Shown piece after piece: positions 1 through 8,667 of a stretch of 64,000 nucleotides of DNA. The stretch lies in the IMG/VR virus record IMGVR_UViG_3300030108_004965, positions 124,001-188,000 of that record. The stretch is one strand, 5' to 3'. The DNA is from a virus. The notes below the pieces were generated by a model. The model was not told the origin of the DNA and searched no databases. It worked only from the letters and a program-made list of their open reading frames with translations. A program made the translations under genes and the position numbers. How positions within the stretch are numbered: position 1 is the stretch's first letter; each line of letters begins with the position of its first letter.

Positions 1-557
1 AAGCCATCTTTAAAGGTCTTTCCTTCTGATGAAATATAAAAGTTTTTTGTAGAAGAAATCAGCTTCCTGTGTTCTCGAAGTTGCCATGCTGGAAAGTAAC
101 CATAAGGAAAACTGACATAGTATTTGTTTGGTATGACCCACTTAGAAATTTCGTCGGCTATTTTAAAAACAGATAAAGATCCATGTATAACAGACCATGC
201 CAAGCAATCTCTTTTGTCTCTATCTTTTGGGTGCACCGGGACGTAGTAAACAGGTATGTATCTTATCGTTTTTTCAGGCTTCCTTTCGTGTCTCCTGTGG
301 GCATACACTGGGTCTTTTACAAAGTCTCCAATCTTCTTTTTTATCAAAGGAGAAATGTCATCATTACAGATGATCCAAATAGTGTCGCAGCCAACATAAG
401 CACACTCAGCAACAGCAGCCTCAAGCAAAGAATAGTCAGGGGCGATTGGCATTAAACAATCAGGCCATGCTTGATTAAAATCTAAGGGTTGCCCAGCAAC
501 TGGGATGATCCCTGCTAGGTGAAAGTATGTTGTGTCATTTTCTCTAGTAACTTCCAT
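1..557 (-). CDS. Nucleotidyltransferase-like protein, C-terminus beyond window edge
   Basis: An open frame begins at ATG 557 and runs off the left edge (185 residues visible, no stop). AAGGA lies 5 nt upstream of the start. It overlaps the last 43 nt of the preceding gene, which suggests coupled translation. The N-terminus (HLAGIIPVAGQPLDF, then PDCLMPI, SLLEAAVAEC and GCDTIWIICND) has the rhythm of a GT-A-fold NTP-transferase, as in sugar-nucleotide pyrophosphorylases: a small nucleotide loop followed by an alternating strand/helix. The fold assignment is inference from pattern, and the substrate is unknown. The canonical GxGxRL loop is not obvious, so it could be a divergent glycosyltransferase-like protein. 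Confidence 0.5.
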   Translation of the reverse strand, partial: MEVTRENDTTYFHLAGIIPVAGQPLDFNQAWPDCLMPIAPDYSLLEAAVAECAYVGCDTIWIICNDDISPLIKKKIGDFVKDPVYAHRRHERKPEKTIRYIPVYYVPVHPKDRDKRDCLAWSVIHGSLSVFKIADEISKWVIPNKYYVSFPYGYFPAWQLREHRKLISSTKNFYISSEGKTFKDG

Positions 558-1312
558 GTGTATCCTTTTTTCTGCTTCATTTCATAAACATTTTTAAAAG
601 AAATTTCTGGGACATAATGCGGTACTGTCACGCGCTTATTAAACTCAATCACCGGCTTCCGAAACTTAGGTAAGCCCTTAGAATTATATCCAACAACGCT
701 TCCATTAATACCTTCTTTTTTTATCATCTGTAACATCTTTAATCTAGAGTAAGTTGGGGACATTTCTAAGTCATTTAATTGACTCTCTGAGAGGTATGAA
801 ATACCAACCAAATCTTTGACGTGGGAGCCAACATTTTCTCTCTCCGAAGAGAAGAATTTTATGTTCTTTATGAACTCATCTTGTGGGTCAATTATTTCAT
901 CGACATCGTGGTTCCCACCCACTCGCCAATCATAAAAATCATAGACGTGATACCACCCCGTTTCACGGTGGTCAAACTCATTTAATTTGTCGTAAGAAAT
1001 AGTGATTTTTTTATTGAAATTTGTTAGCAATACTAAATTTTCATTTTCTTTACGATAACCCGCAATGTTGTTAGGAAAAAGCAAAATTCCGGACATGCTC
1101 AGTAAAAAACAAAGCCTATCCCACACTTGCAAAGGTGTTGCTTTGTCAATACCAAGCCATGCAAAGTCATAGTCATCATACTGTACATCTAAATTAAAGG
1201 GCGGAATAGGGGATATTAATACGCAGGGAGTTTCAGTACGAAATGAGTGCAGTAAACACGTTATTGTTTTCCCTATATTGAGTTCTTTGTAGTGCAATTC
1301 TAAATCTGACAC
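515..1312 (-). CDS. Conserved-looking phage protein of unknown function
   Basis: 265 residues, GTG start with GAGG 5 nt upstream. The protein is soluble-looking, with no signal peptide or membrane segment and many aromatic residues (WYHVYDFYDWRVGGNHDVD around residues 121-139). I do not recognise the family. It sits between a tagged protein (1322-1987) and the nucleotidyltransferase-like gene, whose start lies inside its 3' end, so the two are probably co-expressed. The C-terminal part is rich in Lys and Tyr. Confidence 0.65.
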   Translation of the reverse strand: MSDLELHYKELNIGKTITCLLHSFRTETPCVLISPIPPFNLDVQYDDYDFAWLGIDKATPLQVWDRLCFLLSMSGILLFPNNIAGYRKENENLVLLTNFNKKITISYDKLNEFDHRETGWYHVYDFYDWRVGGNHDVDEIIDPQDEFIKNIKFFSSERENVGSHVKDLVGISYLSESQLNDLEMSPTYSRLKMLQMIKKEGINGSVVGYNSKGLPKFRKPVIEFNKRVTVPHYVPEISFKNVYEMKQKKGYTWKLLEKMTQHTFT

Positions 1313-1321
1313 GAATACCTC

Positions 1322-1987
1322 TTAACTTCTACCGAATTTTTTCATTTGCGCTAACATTTCTTCCGGGGACATTTTAGGTTCTCTTCTAGATCTTTTCTTT
1401 TGTTTTGGTGCTGATTTTTGTGTCGCATATCCAGAATTTTTTAATACCGGAATCAAGTGTCTATTGATCGCAGAACTAGTGGTCATGTAAGCATCCTGAA
1501 CCTTCTGTCCATTGATGACTCCAATGCCCACAGCAAGGTCAGTTGGAAAGACCATTCCGCCTCTGTCCGACGACACCATTTGTAGTATGTTTTTCATCCC
1601 TTCTTGTTTTAGAAATTCCAGTTCCTCTGGTTCTAAATTTGCTTCAAGAATTTTTAGTTTTTTATCGATAATTTTCTTAACAATCTCAGAGGACCCATAG
1701 CCTCTTCTGCTTTCGTCTGACCAGTAAAGAGTGAGGCCGATGTTAGCATTCCCAAGAATGGTTGAAACATCATCATCAGATAGTGAAGTGTTAGATGCTA
1801 CTGATTTTTCTAGATCAGAATAAAGCAAATCAAATTCTTTATCATGTAGTCTTTTATATTCATCATCCCAACTATTGTAAGCACCAAAAAATATGTCACG
1901 AACCTTGTCCAATAATTTATCTTTATCAATGTTAAATCTGGAATTTTCTTTGAGAAAAATTTTCCACTCTTTAAGTATTTTTTTCAT
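1322..1987 (-). CDS. Unknown protein with class II N-terminal tag (KILKEWKIFLKE)
   Basis: 221 residues; GAGG lies 10 nt before the ATG. The first 14 residues (MKKILKEWKIFLKE) form an amphipathic helix with a Trp at position 8 and an (L)-x-E triplet at 12-14. It resembles the N-terminus of the GNAT-like protein at 46992-47786, so I group the two as class II tagged proteins. The rest is Lys/Glu-rich helix, then a Gly-containing middle (GGMVFPTDLAVGIGVING) and a basic tail (KQKKRSRREPK) before the MSPEEMLAQMKKFG end. Function unknown; internal virion protein is an inference from the tag. Confidence 0.65.
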   Translation of the reverse strand: MKKILKEWKIFLKENSRFNIDKDKLLDKVRDIFFGAYNSWDDEYKRLHDKEFDLLYSDLEKSVASNTSLSDDDVSTILGNANIGLTLYWSDESRRGYGSSEIVKKIIDKKLKILEANLEPEELEFLKQEGMKNILQMVSSDRGGMVFPTDLAVGIGVINGQKVQDAYMTTSSAINRHLIPVLKNSGYATQKSAPKQKKRSRREPKMSPEEMLAQMKKFGRS

Positions 1988-2210
1988 TTTTGATTATCCT
2001 CAATAAAAACTTTTCCGGTATCTCTTTAAATAGTCTATCTTTTATTAAAATATCGTACCCATAATACTCTACCATACGCGTTTCGGACTCAAAATCCTTT
2101 TCATATAACAAGTACGGATCCGTCATTATGATTCCGTTTTCTCCTCCAATATGCTGGAACAAAATGAAACCCTCTGTGTTTAGGAAGAACAAATCTCCCT
2201 TTTTAAACAC
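1971..2210 (-). CDS. Small hypothetical protein
   Basis: 79 residues, GTG start overlapping the end of thyX, with AGGA 9 nt upstream inside the thyX stop region. It overlaps the next gene by 17 nt, typical of the tight packing here. The start MFKKGDLFFLNTEGFILF followed by a DPYLLYEKDFE segment suggests a small beta-barrel (SH3-like), as often seen in phage accessory proteins. I do not recognise a named family. Confidence 0.55.
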   Translation of the reverse strand: MFKKGDLFFLNTEGFILFQHIGGENGIIMTDPYLLYEKDFESETRMVEYYGYDILIKDRLFKEIPEKFLLRIIKNEKNT

Positions 2211-2916
2211 CCTTTAGTTTCCTATATGACCATACGGCTGAAGGCCATAGGTCTGTTGCTATTTCCAGACAAGCATTGGCCACATCCTGTATCTCTTGTT
2301 GGGCACCCTCATGCGTCCTTAGGTCTATAAACTTCAGCAGATTATTTAAATTAACAGTCCCGTAATACTCAGTATACATGTTTTGAGGGAGAACCATTCT
2401 AGCCTGCTCGCGACACACACCAGCGGCCATCAACTGCTCAAAGAGTTCTTTAGCCATTCTAGTGTGCCGTTTTAAATAATCACTACAAGTTAAGCCAAAG
2501 TTAGGGTCAGACAAATCCGGATAAAGTATCGGATCTATTTGGTCTGGATTTGAAGACTGCCTGTTGGACTTATGCTGTGTACGGAATGCATCTGGGCAAT
2601 GAAAAGTAAGATCTTTATCTGTGTATCTTCTGGAAATTTCATTGTAACTCCAAGTACGGTGTCGCATATGTTGAGAGCGCACAAACAAAGGAACAACAAA
2701 CTTAAAGGTAACCACATTGTGCTCGAACGTGCTCGTATGTCTGTGTTTGACAAGATAGTTAATAAGTTTTTTATCTCGAGCATCCAAATCCTCCTTTTCT
2801 ACTCCAAATGAAACACGGGCGCTGTTCACGATTGTGAGGTCAGAGCCCATGTGGTCAATATATTGTACTTTGCCTATACCGTCTTCGTATAGGTCAATTG
2901 TTTTTTGATAAGACAT
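2203..2916 (-). CDS. thyX: Flavin-dependent thymidylate synthase ThyX
   Basis: 237 residues. It methylates dUMP to dTMP using FAD, NADPH and methylenetetrahydrofolate. The ThyX signature RHRxxSxNExSxRY is intact as RHRTWSYNEISRRY at residues 85-98. The upstream HTSTFEHNVVTFKF and the downstream CREQARMVLPQNMYTE and LRTHEGAQQEIQ segments also match the family. GGAG lies 5 nt before the ATG. It sits four genes from a class II ribonucleotide reductase, so together they supply deoxynucleotides for phage replication. Length is typical of ThyX. Confidence 0.96.
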   Translation of the reverse strand: MSYQKTIDLYEDGIGKVQYIDHMGSDLTIVNSARVSFGVEKEDLDARDKKLINYLVKHRHTSTFEHNVVTFKFVVPLFVRSQHMRHRTWSYNEISRRYTDKDLTFHCPDAFRTQHKSNRQSSNPDQIDPILYPDLSDPNFGLTCSDYLKRHTRMAKELFEQLMAAGVCREQARMVLPQNMYTEYYGTVNLNNLLKFIDLRTHEGAQQEIQDVANACLEIATDLWPSAVWSYRKLKGV

Positions 2917-2918
2917 AC

Positions 2919-3614
2919 CTACTCCTTGGATTGATATGCTTTTTCTGCTGAGTATACACCAGTTTCATCACCCATTGCAAGACTTGGGTCGTCGCTATTA
3001 AAGAAGGGAATCTGAAACTTCTTACCTCCGATAGCACTAAACAAATCTGGTGCGTCTTGTGCTACTTTCCCAGAAACAATAACATCTCTGTCGTCCACAG
3101 CATAATATTCTTGTGGACCAAACGCTGGTTCGTCAGAACCATCCGGTTCTGTCTGATAATAGGTCAACCTAAAGTAGACACTCGGTTGACCTTTACGATA
3201 ATTGCGTATTAATTTTTCGCCACCAATAACAGCAGCCTGACCGTATTTTTTTCCAAGATCAATTAGGTCTTGCTTTTTAATGTTCAGTACAAAATAACTT
3301 GTTTCATCACCGCCATACTTACCAGCAAGTTGAACATAATCAAGACCTGCTGAGTCTAGTGTGTTTCTTAAGTCACTCATTCTTTCTGCGTTAGATCCTT
3401 CGTCAGCAGACTCTCCTCTCGGGTTTTCCGCTGTTAGTATACCTATTCTCTGTAGTTCTGCTCGTGGGTTGGGATCCCTTAGCATTCCCAAGACTTGATC
3501 TAAGGACAAATCAACTTGTTTTTCAGTTAAAAAAGGACTCTCCAGCAACACAGATTTCTTTCTACTCTCTAGTATTACTTGTTTAATCATCTGTTTTAAA
3601 TTTTCTTTATTCAT
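2919..3614 (-). CDS. Tagged protein with DUF3293-like domain
   Basis: 231 residues, start overlapping the GroES-like stop (ATGA). The N-terminus MNKENLKQMIKQVILESRKK is a looser form of the class I tag, with an I-L-E|S site at residues 14-16 that fits the gp21 prohead protease preference (L/I-x-E). Residues from about 58 on (GILTAENPRGE, then NTLDSAGLDY, SYFVLNIKKQDLIDLGKKYG and QAAVIGGE) resemble DUF3293, a small domain of unknown function. The C-terminal third is a beta-rich extension. A possible head-internal protein; the DUF3293 match is by eye. Confidence 0.65.
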   Translation of the reverse strand: MNKENLKQMIKQVILESRKKSVLLESPFLTEKQVDLSLDQVLGMLRDPNPRAELQRIGILTAENPRGESADEGSNAERMSDLRNTLDSAGLDYVQLAGKYGGDETSYFVLNIKKQDLIDLGKKYGQAAVIGGEKLIRNYRKGQPSVYFRLTYYQTEPDGSDEPAFGPQEYYAVDDRDVIVSGKVAQDAPDLFSAIGGKKFQIPFFNSDDPSLAMGDETGVYSAEKAYQSKE

Positions 3615-3883
3615 TCCTTTAGTCTCCCGTAAACATAATTCTCTAACACTAGGTAATTAGTTTCTCCCATTGCTTTTACTTCTGATAGCATTCTTCTCTC
3701 GACAACTATTCGGTCTCCTATGTCAACATTTACAGTACAATCATCAGAGATCCCTAGGACATCACACACAACATATACAGATTGTGGAGTCTTAAAATCA
3801 TCAGGTAAAACGATGATTGAATTTTCCTTTTCTTCTTCTAATGGTAGAACAAGGATGTGCCTATTCTTTGGCTCAAGATACAT
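3611..3883 (-). CDS. GroES-like co-chaperonin (gp31-type)
   Basis: 90 residues from ATG 3883, which has a perfect GGAGG 4-5 nt upstream. An in-frame ATG at 3919 lacks a ribosome site and overlaps the promoter, so I reject it. The protein has the GroES layout: LEPKNRHILVLPLEE opening strand, SIIVLPDDFK where GroES has its mobile loop, GDRIVVERR, and a closing strand YLVLENYVYGRL. By analogy with T4 gp31 it may replace host GroES when the capsid protein is folded by GroEL; this role is inference. A near-consensus promoter lies 42 nt upstream. Confidence 0.7.
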   Translation of the reverse strand: MYLEPKNRHILVLPLEEEKENSIIVLPDDFKTPQSVYVVCDVLGISDDCTVNVDIGDRIVVERRMLSEVKAMGETNYLVLENYVYGRLKE

Positions 3884-3924
3884 TTTTCCTCCATTTATAT
3901 AACCAATGCCTTTTAGCATATCAT

Positions 3925-3953
3925 ATTATAACACACTAAAAGGCAACTGTCAA
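3925..3953 (-). promoter_or_regulatory. Sigma-70-type promoter for the GroES-like gene
   Basis: On the minus strand TTGACA (3948-3953), a 17-bp spacer ending GTGTGT, then a perfect TATAAT (3925-3930). This is the closest to consensus of the eleven related promoters in the window. Confidence 0.85.
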
Positions 3954-3956
3954 CTA

Positions 3957-4145
3957 TTATTCGTGAGAATTTTTCTTTATTTGAATCTCTGCTCTCAATT
4001 CTTTTAGTTCTTTGATTGCAGTAAGAGCGGCTTTTCTAGCGCGTGGTGCTGCTGCCTTATAGCCATAAGTGCCAGCATCAACCTTGTCTACGTCAACCAT
4101 TGCCTCTTTCAATTCTAAAATAATTTGTTCTAATCGTTCTCTCAT
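3957..4145 (-). CDS. Hc1/histone H1-like small protein
   Basis: 62 residues; AGGAG 6 nt before the ATG. The stretch YGYKAAAPRARKAALTAIKE matches the core of bacterial Hc1-like proteins (usually GNKAAGTRARKA...EI.KL.KE.R), a small helical family sometimes linked to nucleoid binding. It is short and carries charged ends. It lies between RNR and the GroES-like gene and upstream of the latter's promoter, so it shares the RNR transcript. DNA or membrane association is inferred from the family only. Confidence 0.6.
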   Translation of the reverse strand: MRERLEQIILELKEAMVDVDKVDAGTYGYKAAAPRARKAALTAIKELKELRAEIQIKKNSHE

Positions 4146-4154
4146 TATGTTCTC

Positions 4155-6008
4155 CTAAAATAACTCACAAGATCCACCGGCACATGCCAATTCACCTGAT
4201 AAATTTGTTTCATCTTTTTCTTCTCTAATTAGGTCCAAGTCAATACTTTTTACATAAGGAAGCAAACTTTCATACTCTTCTTTAGTACAATCTTCGAAAG
4301 GCGCCTGAACGTAGGTGTGGTCTGAATAAGGAAGAACTGATAATCCGTTATATGATTTCCTATTTAGCCACATCCATTCACCAACACACTTCCATTCATC
4401 AGGTTTTATTGTTATCGTTGCCGAAACATTATGTGTATTGTGGCCATTTTGGTGCCCTCCTTGAATCCAAGTGTCACTTATTGTTCTTACCCTATTGAGA
4501 AGATCCAAAGCGCTCTCGTGGCGCGTGATGGCTCCGTGCGGTGCCCTCTGAGGCACCTTAATGATGGCTGTATCATGTGGACGAAACTTATCATCTTCTA
4601 CTAGTTGAGGTATGTTGTTTACCAAATAAGAATAGATAGCTTCATTTTTTCCTACGCGGATTCTGCGTAGATAATAATCATTGTGCCACGCATGGATACC
4701 ACTAGAAGTACCAAGGGTCAAAGAAGTTGTCCCAGCCGGCTTGACACATGTAGTTCGTGCCGCCGGTTTGATTCCAATTTGCATTGCTATTCTTCTATTT
4801 TCTCTTTTTACAACGAGCGATGCTTTTGTGAGGTCTAAACCGAGAACTCCCCCCGATGCGATACCCGTCATAGAAACGCCAATAAGGGCATCCTTTTCAG
4901 TGTTTCGCTTCCAGATAGGTCTCAGGTAGTGAAAGTCCGTGTAAGACGCTTGAAGGGTACCTATGAACGTTGCAGCAGCAACTCTTTCTTCGAGTTCATC
5001 TTGGTTTGTCACATCACTCACATTTACTTCTGTCAGGTTACAGAATTGGTACGGTCTTAATCCTATTTCACAACAGGGATTAGTTCCCCAATCTTTGTCG
5101 TTTGAAAAATAGAATCCGGGCTCGCCTGCTCCTGATTCACGAACTCGATCCCATATAGACATAAAAGTGCTACGGTCAATACGATGCCGCATAAGGACAA
5201 CAGAATTGTTTGCTCGGCCTCGCTGAGGGTTAAGTTCCCACCAGTCTCCCGTTTTCGCTGACAGCATTTCTTTGTCGTCAGCAGAGAACAAAGAGATAAG
5301 AGCAGCGCGACGAATACCCCCAGCCAAAACTGCATCCGCAATGTAGCAGATGATATCATGAACCTCAATAGGGGTAAGTTGTTCTCCGTCGTCTTTTTCA
5401 TCTAATATTCCTTCAATTTTTAATAAACACTCTTTGAGTGGCTGAGGTCCGGGTGCCTTTCCTCCGGATGTAACTAGTCTCGCTCCCTTCGGACGGATGT
5501 CAGAAAAGTCAAATCTTAGTCTGGACGTGCCTTTAAAGTAAGATGTAACTAACGCCTTGACTGAATCTGCCCACCCTTCAATACTATCTCCTACTAAGAA
5601 CCTACGACTTCTTGTAGACGGTCTTCTTATTTCTGGTAGTTTGTTAACATGATGTTTTTGCACAGAAAACCCAACTCCTGTACCTCCGAGCAAAAGAAAC
5701 ATGATTTCAGAAAAAACATGGTAATTATCTACTGGACAAAAAGCACAATTGAAAATACGATTTGGGGATACCTCTATCGGCTTTCCTCCAAACTGCATTG
5801 AACGCATTGATGGCAACACTTTCTTTTGAAACACAAACTGATAAGCGTTTGTTATTTCTGACTTTAGTGAAGGAAACTTCTTTATGTGCATCTGCATGTT
5901 CCGAGAAACCAACTCGTGCCAGTTTTCCCTTCTGTTTAAGTCTTCTAAAAACCTAGCATATTTCATATGCACAGTTACATCTGATAAAATTTTATTTTCT
6001 AGTTCCAC
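4155..6008 (-). CDS. nrdJ: Adenosylcobalamin-dependent (class II) ribonucleoside-triphosphate reductase
   Basis: 617 residues; GTG start with AAGGAG 7 nt upstream. It reduces ribonucleotides to deoxyribonucleotides. Visible features are FNCAFCPVDN with Cys88, GGTGVGFSVQ (108-117), the catalytic NPCCEIG region (310-316, thiyl Cys expected at 312) with Cys323 nearby, VKPAGTTSLTLGTSSGIH near the C-terminal third, and the redox tail CAGGSC (Cys609/Cys614). This layout is the monomeric RTPR type rather than class I NrdA. There is no partner subunit, as expected for class II. Shorter than the Lactobacillus enzyme. It implies access to B12 in the host. Confidence 0.93.
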   Translation of the reverse strand: MELENKILSDVTVHMKYARFLEDLNRRENWHELVSRNMQMHIKKFPSLKSEITNAYQFVFQKKVLPSMRSMQFGGKPIEVSPNRIFNCAFCPVDNYHVFSEIMFLLLGGTGVGFSVQKHHVNKLPEIRRPSTRSRRFLVGDSIEGWADSVKALVTSYFKGTSRLRFDFSDIRPKGARLVTSGGKAPGPQPLKECLLKIEGILDEKDDGEQLTPIEVHDIICYIADAVLAGGIRRAALISLFSADDKEMLSAKTGDWWELNPQRGRANNSVVLMRHRIDRSTFMSIWDRVRESGAGEPGFYFSNDKDWGTNPCCEIGLRPYQFCNLTEVNVSDVTNQDELEERVAAATFIGTLQASYTDFHYLRPIWKRNTEKDALIGVSMTGIASGGVLGLDLTKASLVVKRENRRIAMQIGIKPAARTTCVKPAGTTSLTLGTSSGIHAWHNDYYLRRIRVGKNEAIYSYLVNNIPQLVEDDKFRPHDTAIIKVPQRAPHGAITRHESALDLLNRVRTISDTWIQGGHQNGHNTHNVSATITIKPDEWKCVGEWMWLNRKSYNGLSVLPYSDHTYVQAPFEDCTKEEYESLLPYVKSIDLDLIREEKDETNLSGELACAGGSCELF

Positions 6009-6018
6009 GTTGTTCTCC

Positions 6019-7374
6019 TTATTTTGCGCTTAATTCACTATACTTTTCTCTCAAGATACTCAAGGCATCTTTTGTTGATGGCATATCCACATCATTATCT
6101 TCTCTGCTCAGAACCTTGATGGTTACGTCTGACCAGTCCACAAAACAAGGGAACACTAGACCATCTGGTCCATTTCTATTTTTAGCAACAAAAATCCTGC
6201 CCTTGTTAGATTGCTTATCCTGCACTGTTCTTGATAAAGAAAAGATAAAATCAGCCACAAAGCACTTATTAAATGCTTCTGAGATGGATTCCATTGTAAT
6301 CACCTCAGCATTGAGTCCACTACGATTTGTCTGAGATGCTGTCCATACAGGTATCTCGTATATTTGAGCCAAAGCACGGAGACCTTCATAGGTTTCTTCC
6401 AGTTCGTGACGCTTTTCTCTTCCATTTCTGTCTGGTCTAAGCAGGTCAGCATAATCACACAGAATCATGTCAGGATATACTCCTCTCTTTTTCAGTTTTT
6501 CAATGTGATTCTTAATTGTTTGAACAGATGCAGATTTTGTTGGGTACTCTTTAATAATCAAGGTACCATCAATCCCTTCAACACAATTCAAGACCTCTTC
6601 TTTCCTCTGCTTAAGATCGGACAAAGGTATGCCGCTAAGATTTGAATCAAATCTACCACCCACTACAGTATCTTTTAATTCTAAAGTGTAGTAAACTACT
6701 GTTTTTCCTTGCTTGACCGCTTGGGCTGCGAGGTGGACAAGAACCATTGACTTTCCAGCACCAGTAGGAGCAATAACAACTCCAAGTTCATTTTTACCTA
6801 ATCCTCCTTTGATAATTTCATCCATTCTATCCCAACCAGTGGAGATAGGATCTCTGTTAATGTACTCAAATCTTTTGAGAGCATCTGTATGGTAATTATG
6901 TCCGAAATTATTGTCTGTCCCTAATTTGAGAGCATCTTGTATAACTTTTTCAATTTCATCAAACGATGAAGATTTGATAAGTTTTATTGATTGCATCATT
7001 GCTCCCTTAAGAACCTGTTTGCGACAAAAATCTAGAGACTTGTCTTTTATGTACTCTGCTTCCTCAACGCCATCTGACTGCATGATCCTTGCAAAGTAAT
7101 TTCTCACCTGTGTAGCAGCCGCATCATCGTAATGATTCAATTCTGTTCTGAGTATTGACATCATAACTTCATGATTTGGGTGCGTATTATATTTAGCTCT
7201 GTATTTGATTAATGTCTCCGCAAAAATTTGCAAATACTTCAATTCAAAAAACTCTATTTTTAATACTTCTGAGATCTGATCGAAGAAGGGACGATCCTCT
7301 AGCATTAATTGACACATGTTTTCTTGGAATTTTTTTCCAAATCTTAAAAATGTTTCCTGTTCGTTATTATTCAT
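6019..7374 (-). CDS. Replicative DNA helicase (DnaB/T4 gp41 family)
   Basis: 451 residues; GGAGG 5 nt before ATG. The N-terminal helical domain (1-160) is followed by a RecA-type ATPase core: Walker A APTGAGKS at 202-209, YYTLELKD after it, Walker B DMILCDYADLL with Asp307, and WTASQTNRSG (345-353, sensor/motif H3-like). It unwinds duplex DNA ahead of the polymerase and recruits the primase. A dedicated promoter lies just upstream, inside the 3' end region of the flap nuclease. Length and motifs fit phage gp41/DnaB helicases. Confidence 0.92.
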   Translation of the reverse strand: MNNNEQETFLRFGKKFQENMCQLMLEDRPFFDQISEVLKIEFFELKYLQIFAETLIKYRAKYNTHPNHEVMMSILRTELNHYDDAAATQVRNYFARIMQSDGVEEAEYIKDKSLDFCRKQVLKGAMMQSIKLIKSSSFDEIEKVIQDALKLGTDNNFGHNYHTDALKRFEYINRDPISTGWDRMDEIIKGGLGKNELGVVIAPTGAGKSMVLVHLAAQAVKQGKTVVYYTLELKDTVVGGRFDSNLSGIPLSDLKQRKEEVLNCVEGIDGTLIIKEYPTKSASVQTIKNHIEKLKKRGVYPDMILCDYADLLRPDRNGREKRHELEETYEGLRALAQIYEIPVWTASQTNRSGLNAEVITMESISEAFNKCFVADFIFSLSRTVQDKQSNKGRIFVAKNRNGPDGLVFPCFVDWSDVTIKVLSREDNDVDMPSTKDALSILREKYSELSAK

Positions 7375-7394
7375 TTGTCCTCCAGTGTTTTATA

Positions 7395-7423
7395 AATATA
7401 ACCTATCTTATTCAAAAAGTCAA
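7395..7423 (-). promoter_or_regulatory. Sigma-70-type promoter for the helicase
   Basis: Minus strand TTGACT (7418-7423), 17-bp spacer ending AGGT, TATATT (7395-7400). It lies in the 55-nt gap before the helicase start. Confidence 0.75.
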
Positions 7424-7429
7424 GTTTGA

Positions 7430-8386
7430 TCATGACCTTTTTACTTTTTTCATTATTCTTGATAATTCTTCAAAATTGACATATGACAAATCATCGGAAA
7501 ATAACATTTTTGTAAATTTTAATCTTGAAAACTCAGGTTCAAACTGCATTAATGCGTTATCAATCATTACTCTATTTATGGGTCTGATGTTTGGATTGTA
7601 CAACTGCATGATTTTATAGTTGTCTTTTATAAGACTTGCAGATTTGATAATGTTTTCATGTAATTTAAGCCTTTTTCCTTGCATTGAACAATTTGTGACA
7701 ATTTTTTCACAATCCGATTCTTCCTCGTTAAGTAGGAAAGGAAAGCGCTTTGCGATTGTCTTAAGGCCAACACCAGAAACTCCGGGTAAGTTATCGCTTG
7801 GGTCTCCAGCAATGGCACGAGCAAGGGCAAAGTTGTTAGGGTGAATTTTAAACTCTTCAAGAATAGTGGATTTTGAAACAACCTTATCTTGGATGGGTCG
7901 ATAGACATATGTGTAGTCATCACATAATTGGAAAAAATCTTTATCGGATGAAACAATGATTTTATCCCAGAATCCGTAAATAAGGTGCCGTGTTGCATAA
8001 GCGATGACATCATCGGCTTCAACATAATCAACTGAGATTTGGATAATTGGTAATTCATTTAAATACTCCATAAGTCTAAGAAGTTGATACGCTTTGTTTC
8101 TTTCTTGCTCTTTTGGATCTAAATCAATTAATCTTCTATTAAATCTGACTGGCTTGCGCCCTTCTTTATAGTCTTTATTGATAGCCCTTTTGCGCTGTGA
8201 GCCTTGATGACCATCCCAAACTACAATCACCTCTTGGGGTTCGAATTTTTTGCAAACCTTCTGTAGTGATTTTAAGAAACCGGCGCAACCCCCTATAGGG
8301 TTACCATTTCTATCAAGAGTTGGGTTAACTATGTAACTTCTTATAAACATGTTAAGTCCATCAATTATTAAAACTTTACTTTTCAT
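7430..8386 (-). CDS. 5'-3' exonuclease / flap endonuclease (T4 RNase H type)
   Basis: 318 residues; GGAGG directly upstream. It has a PIN-like FEN fold: metal ligand Asp9 in LIIDGLNMF, VVWDGHQGSQRKR, VEADDVIAYATRH, VSSDKDFFQL, and the helix-three-turn-helix DNA clamp DPSDNLPGVSGVGLKTI. These enzymes remove RNA primers and flaps during lagging-strand synthesis. The small polymerase at 13573-14769 has no nuclease domain, so this free-standing nuclease would supply that activity. It overlaps by 4 nt (ATGA) with the small gene before it. Confidence 0.93.
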   Translation of the reverse strand: MKSKVLIIDGLNMFIRSYIVNPTLDRNGNPIGGCAGFLKSLQKVCKKFEPQEVIVVWDGHQGSQRKRAINKDYKEGRKPVRFNRRLIDLDPKEQERNKAYQLLRLMEYLNELPIIQISVDYVEADDVIAYATRHLIYGFWDKIIVSSDKDFFQLCDDYTYVYRPIQDKVVSKSTILEEFKIHPNNFALARAIAGDPSDNLPGVSGVGLKTIAKRFPFLLNEEESDCEKIVTNCSMQGKRLKLHENIIKSASLIKDNYKIMQLYNPNIRPINRVMIDNALMQFEPEFSRLKFTKMLFSDDLSYVNFEELSRIMKKVKRS

Positions 8387-8550
8387 TTTTCCTCCACTAT
8401 TTCAAATTCGTGCGAAGCCTTTGGGTAGTGATATTCTATACCATATTGACCTACCTTAATGATGAACTTTGTTTCTTTTTCTTCTACAAGAAATCCCTCA
8501 TGGATTTTATTTTTATTGGTGTGTTTCTGCCAAAATCTAATCTTTTTCAT
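8383..8550 (-). CDS. 55-residue hypothetical protein upstream of the flap nuclease
   Basis: Short frame starting MKKIRFWQKHTNKNK and ending EFEIVEEK, with GGAGG 5 nt before the ATG and an ATGA overlap with the nuclease gene. A strong promoter sits 24 nt upstream, so it is the first gene of the nuclease-helicase operon. Alternating hydrophobic pattern (FLVEEKETKFIIKVG) suggests a small beta-sheet protein. No family recognised. Confidence 0.7.
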   Translation of the reverse strand: MKKIRFWQKHTNKNKIHEGFLVEEKETKFIIKVGQYGIEYHYPKASHEFEIVEEK

Positions 8551-8573
8551 ACTGTCCTCCGTATTATGTTAAT

Positions 8574-8602
8574 AATATAACCTGTCTGTTGTCTTTTGTC
8601 AA
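8574..8602 (-). promoter_or_regulatory. Sigma-70-type promoter for the 55-aa gene and flap nuclease
   Basis: Minus strand TTGACA (8597-8602), 17-bp spacer ending AGGT, TATATT (8574-8579). It follows directly after the terminator of the recombinase transcript. Confidence 0.85.
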
Positions 8603-8611
8603 ATAAATAAA

Positions 8612-8644
8612 GAAAAAACCCCCACACTCAAAAGAGCATGGGGG
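8612..8644 (-). terminator. Rho-independent terminator after the recombinase gene
   Basis: Minus-strand hairpin: CCCCCA pairs with TGGGGG and CTC with GAG around a short loop, with a 2x2 internal mismatch, followed by TTTTTTCTTT. It lies 24 nt past the recombinase stop. Confidence 0.85.
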
Positions 8645-8667
8645 CGAGGTTGGTTGCTTTACGTCGT

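Noticed and set aside
5063-5401. 112-residue frame inside the ribonucleotide reductase gene
   Set aside because: Same strand but other frame of a clear RNR; no ribosome site and a composition typical of an out-of-frame shadow.
8603-8667. Possible small RNA gene
   Set aside because: The only structure is the terminator hairpin of the recombinase transcript; no promoter reads into it independently.
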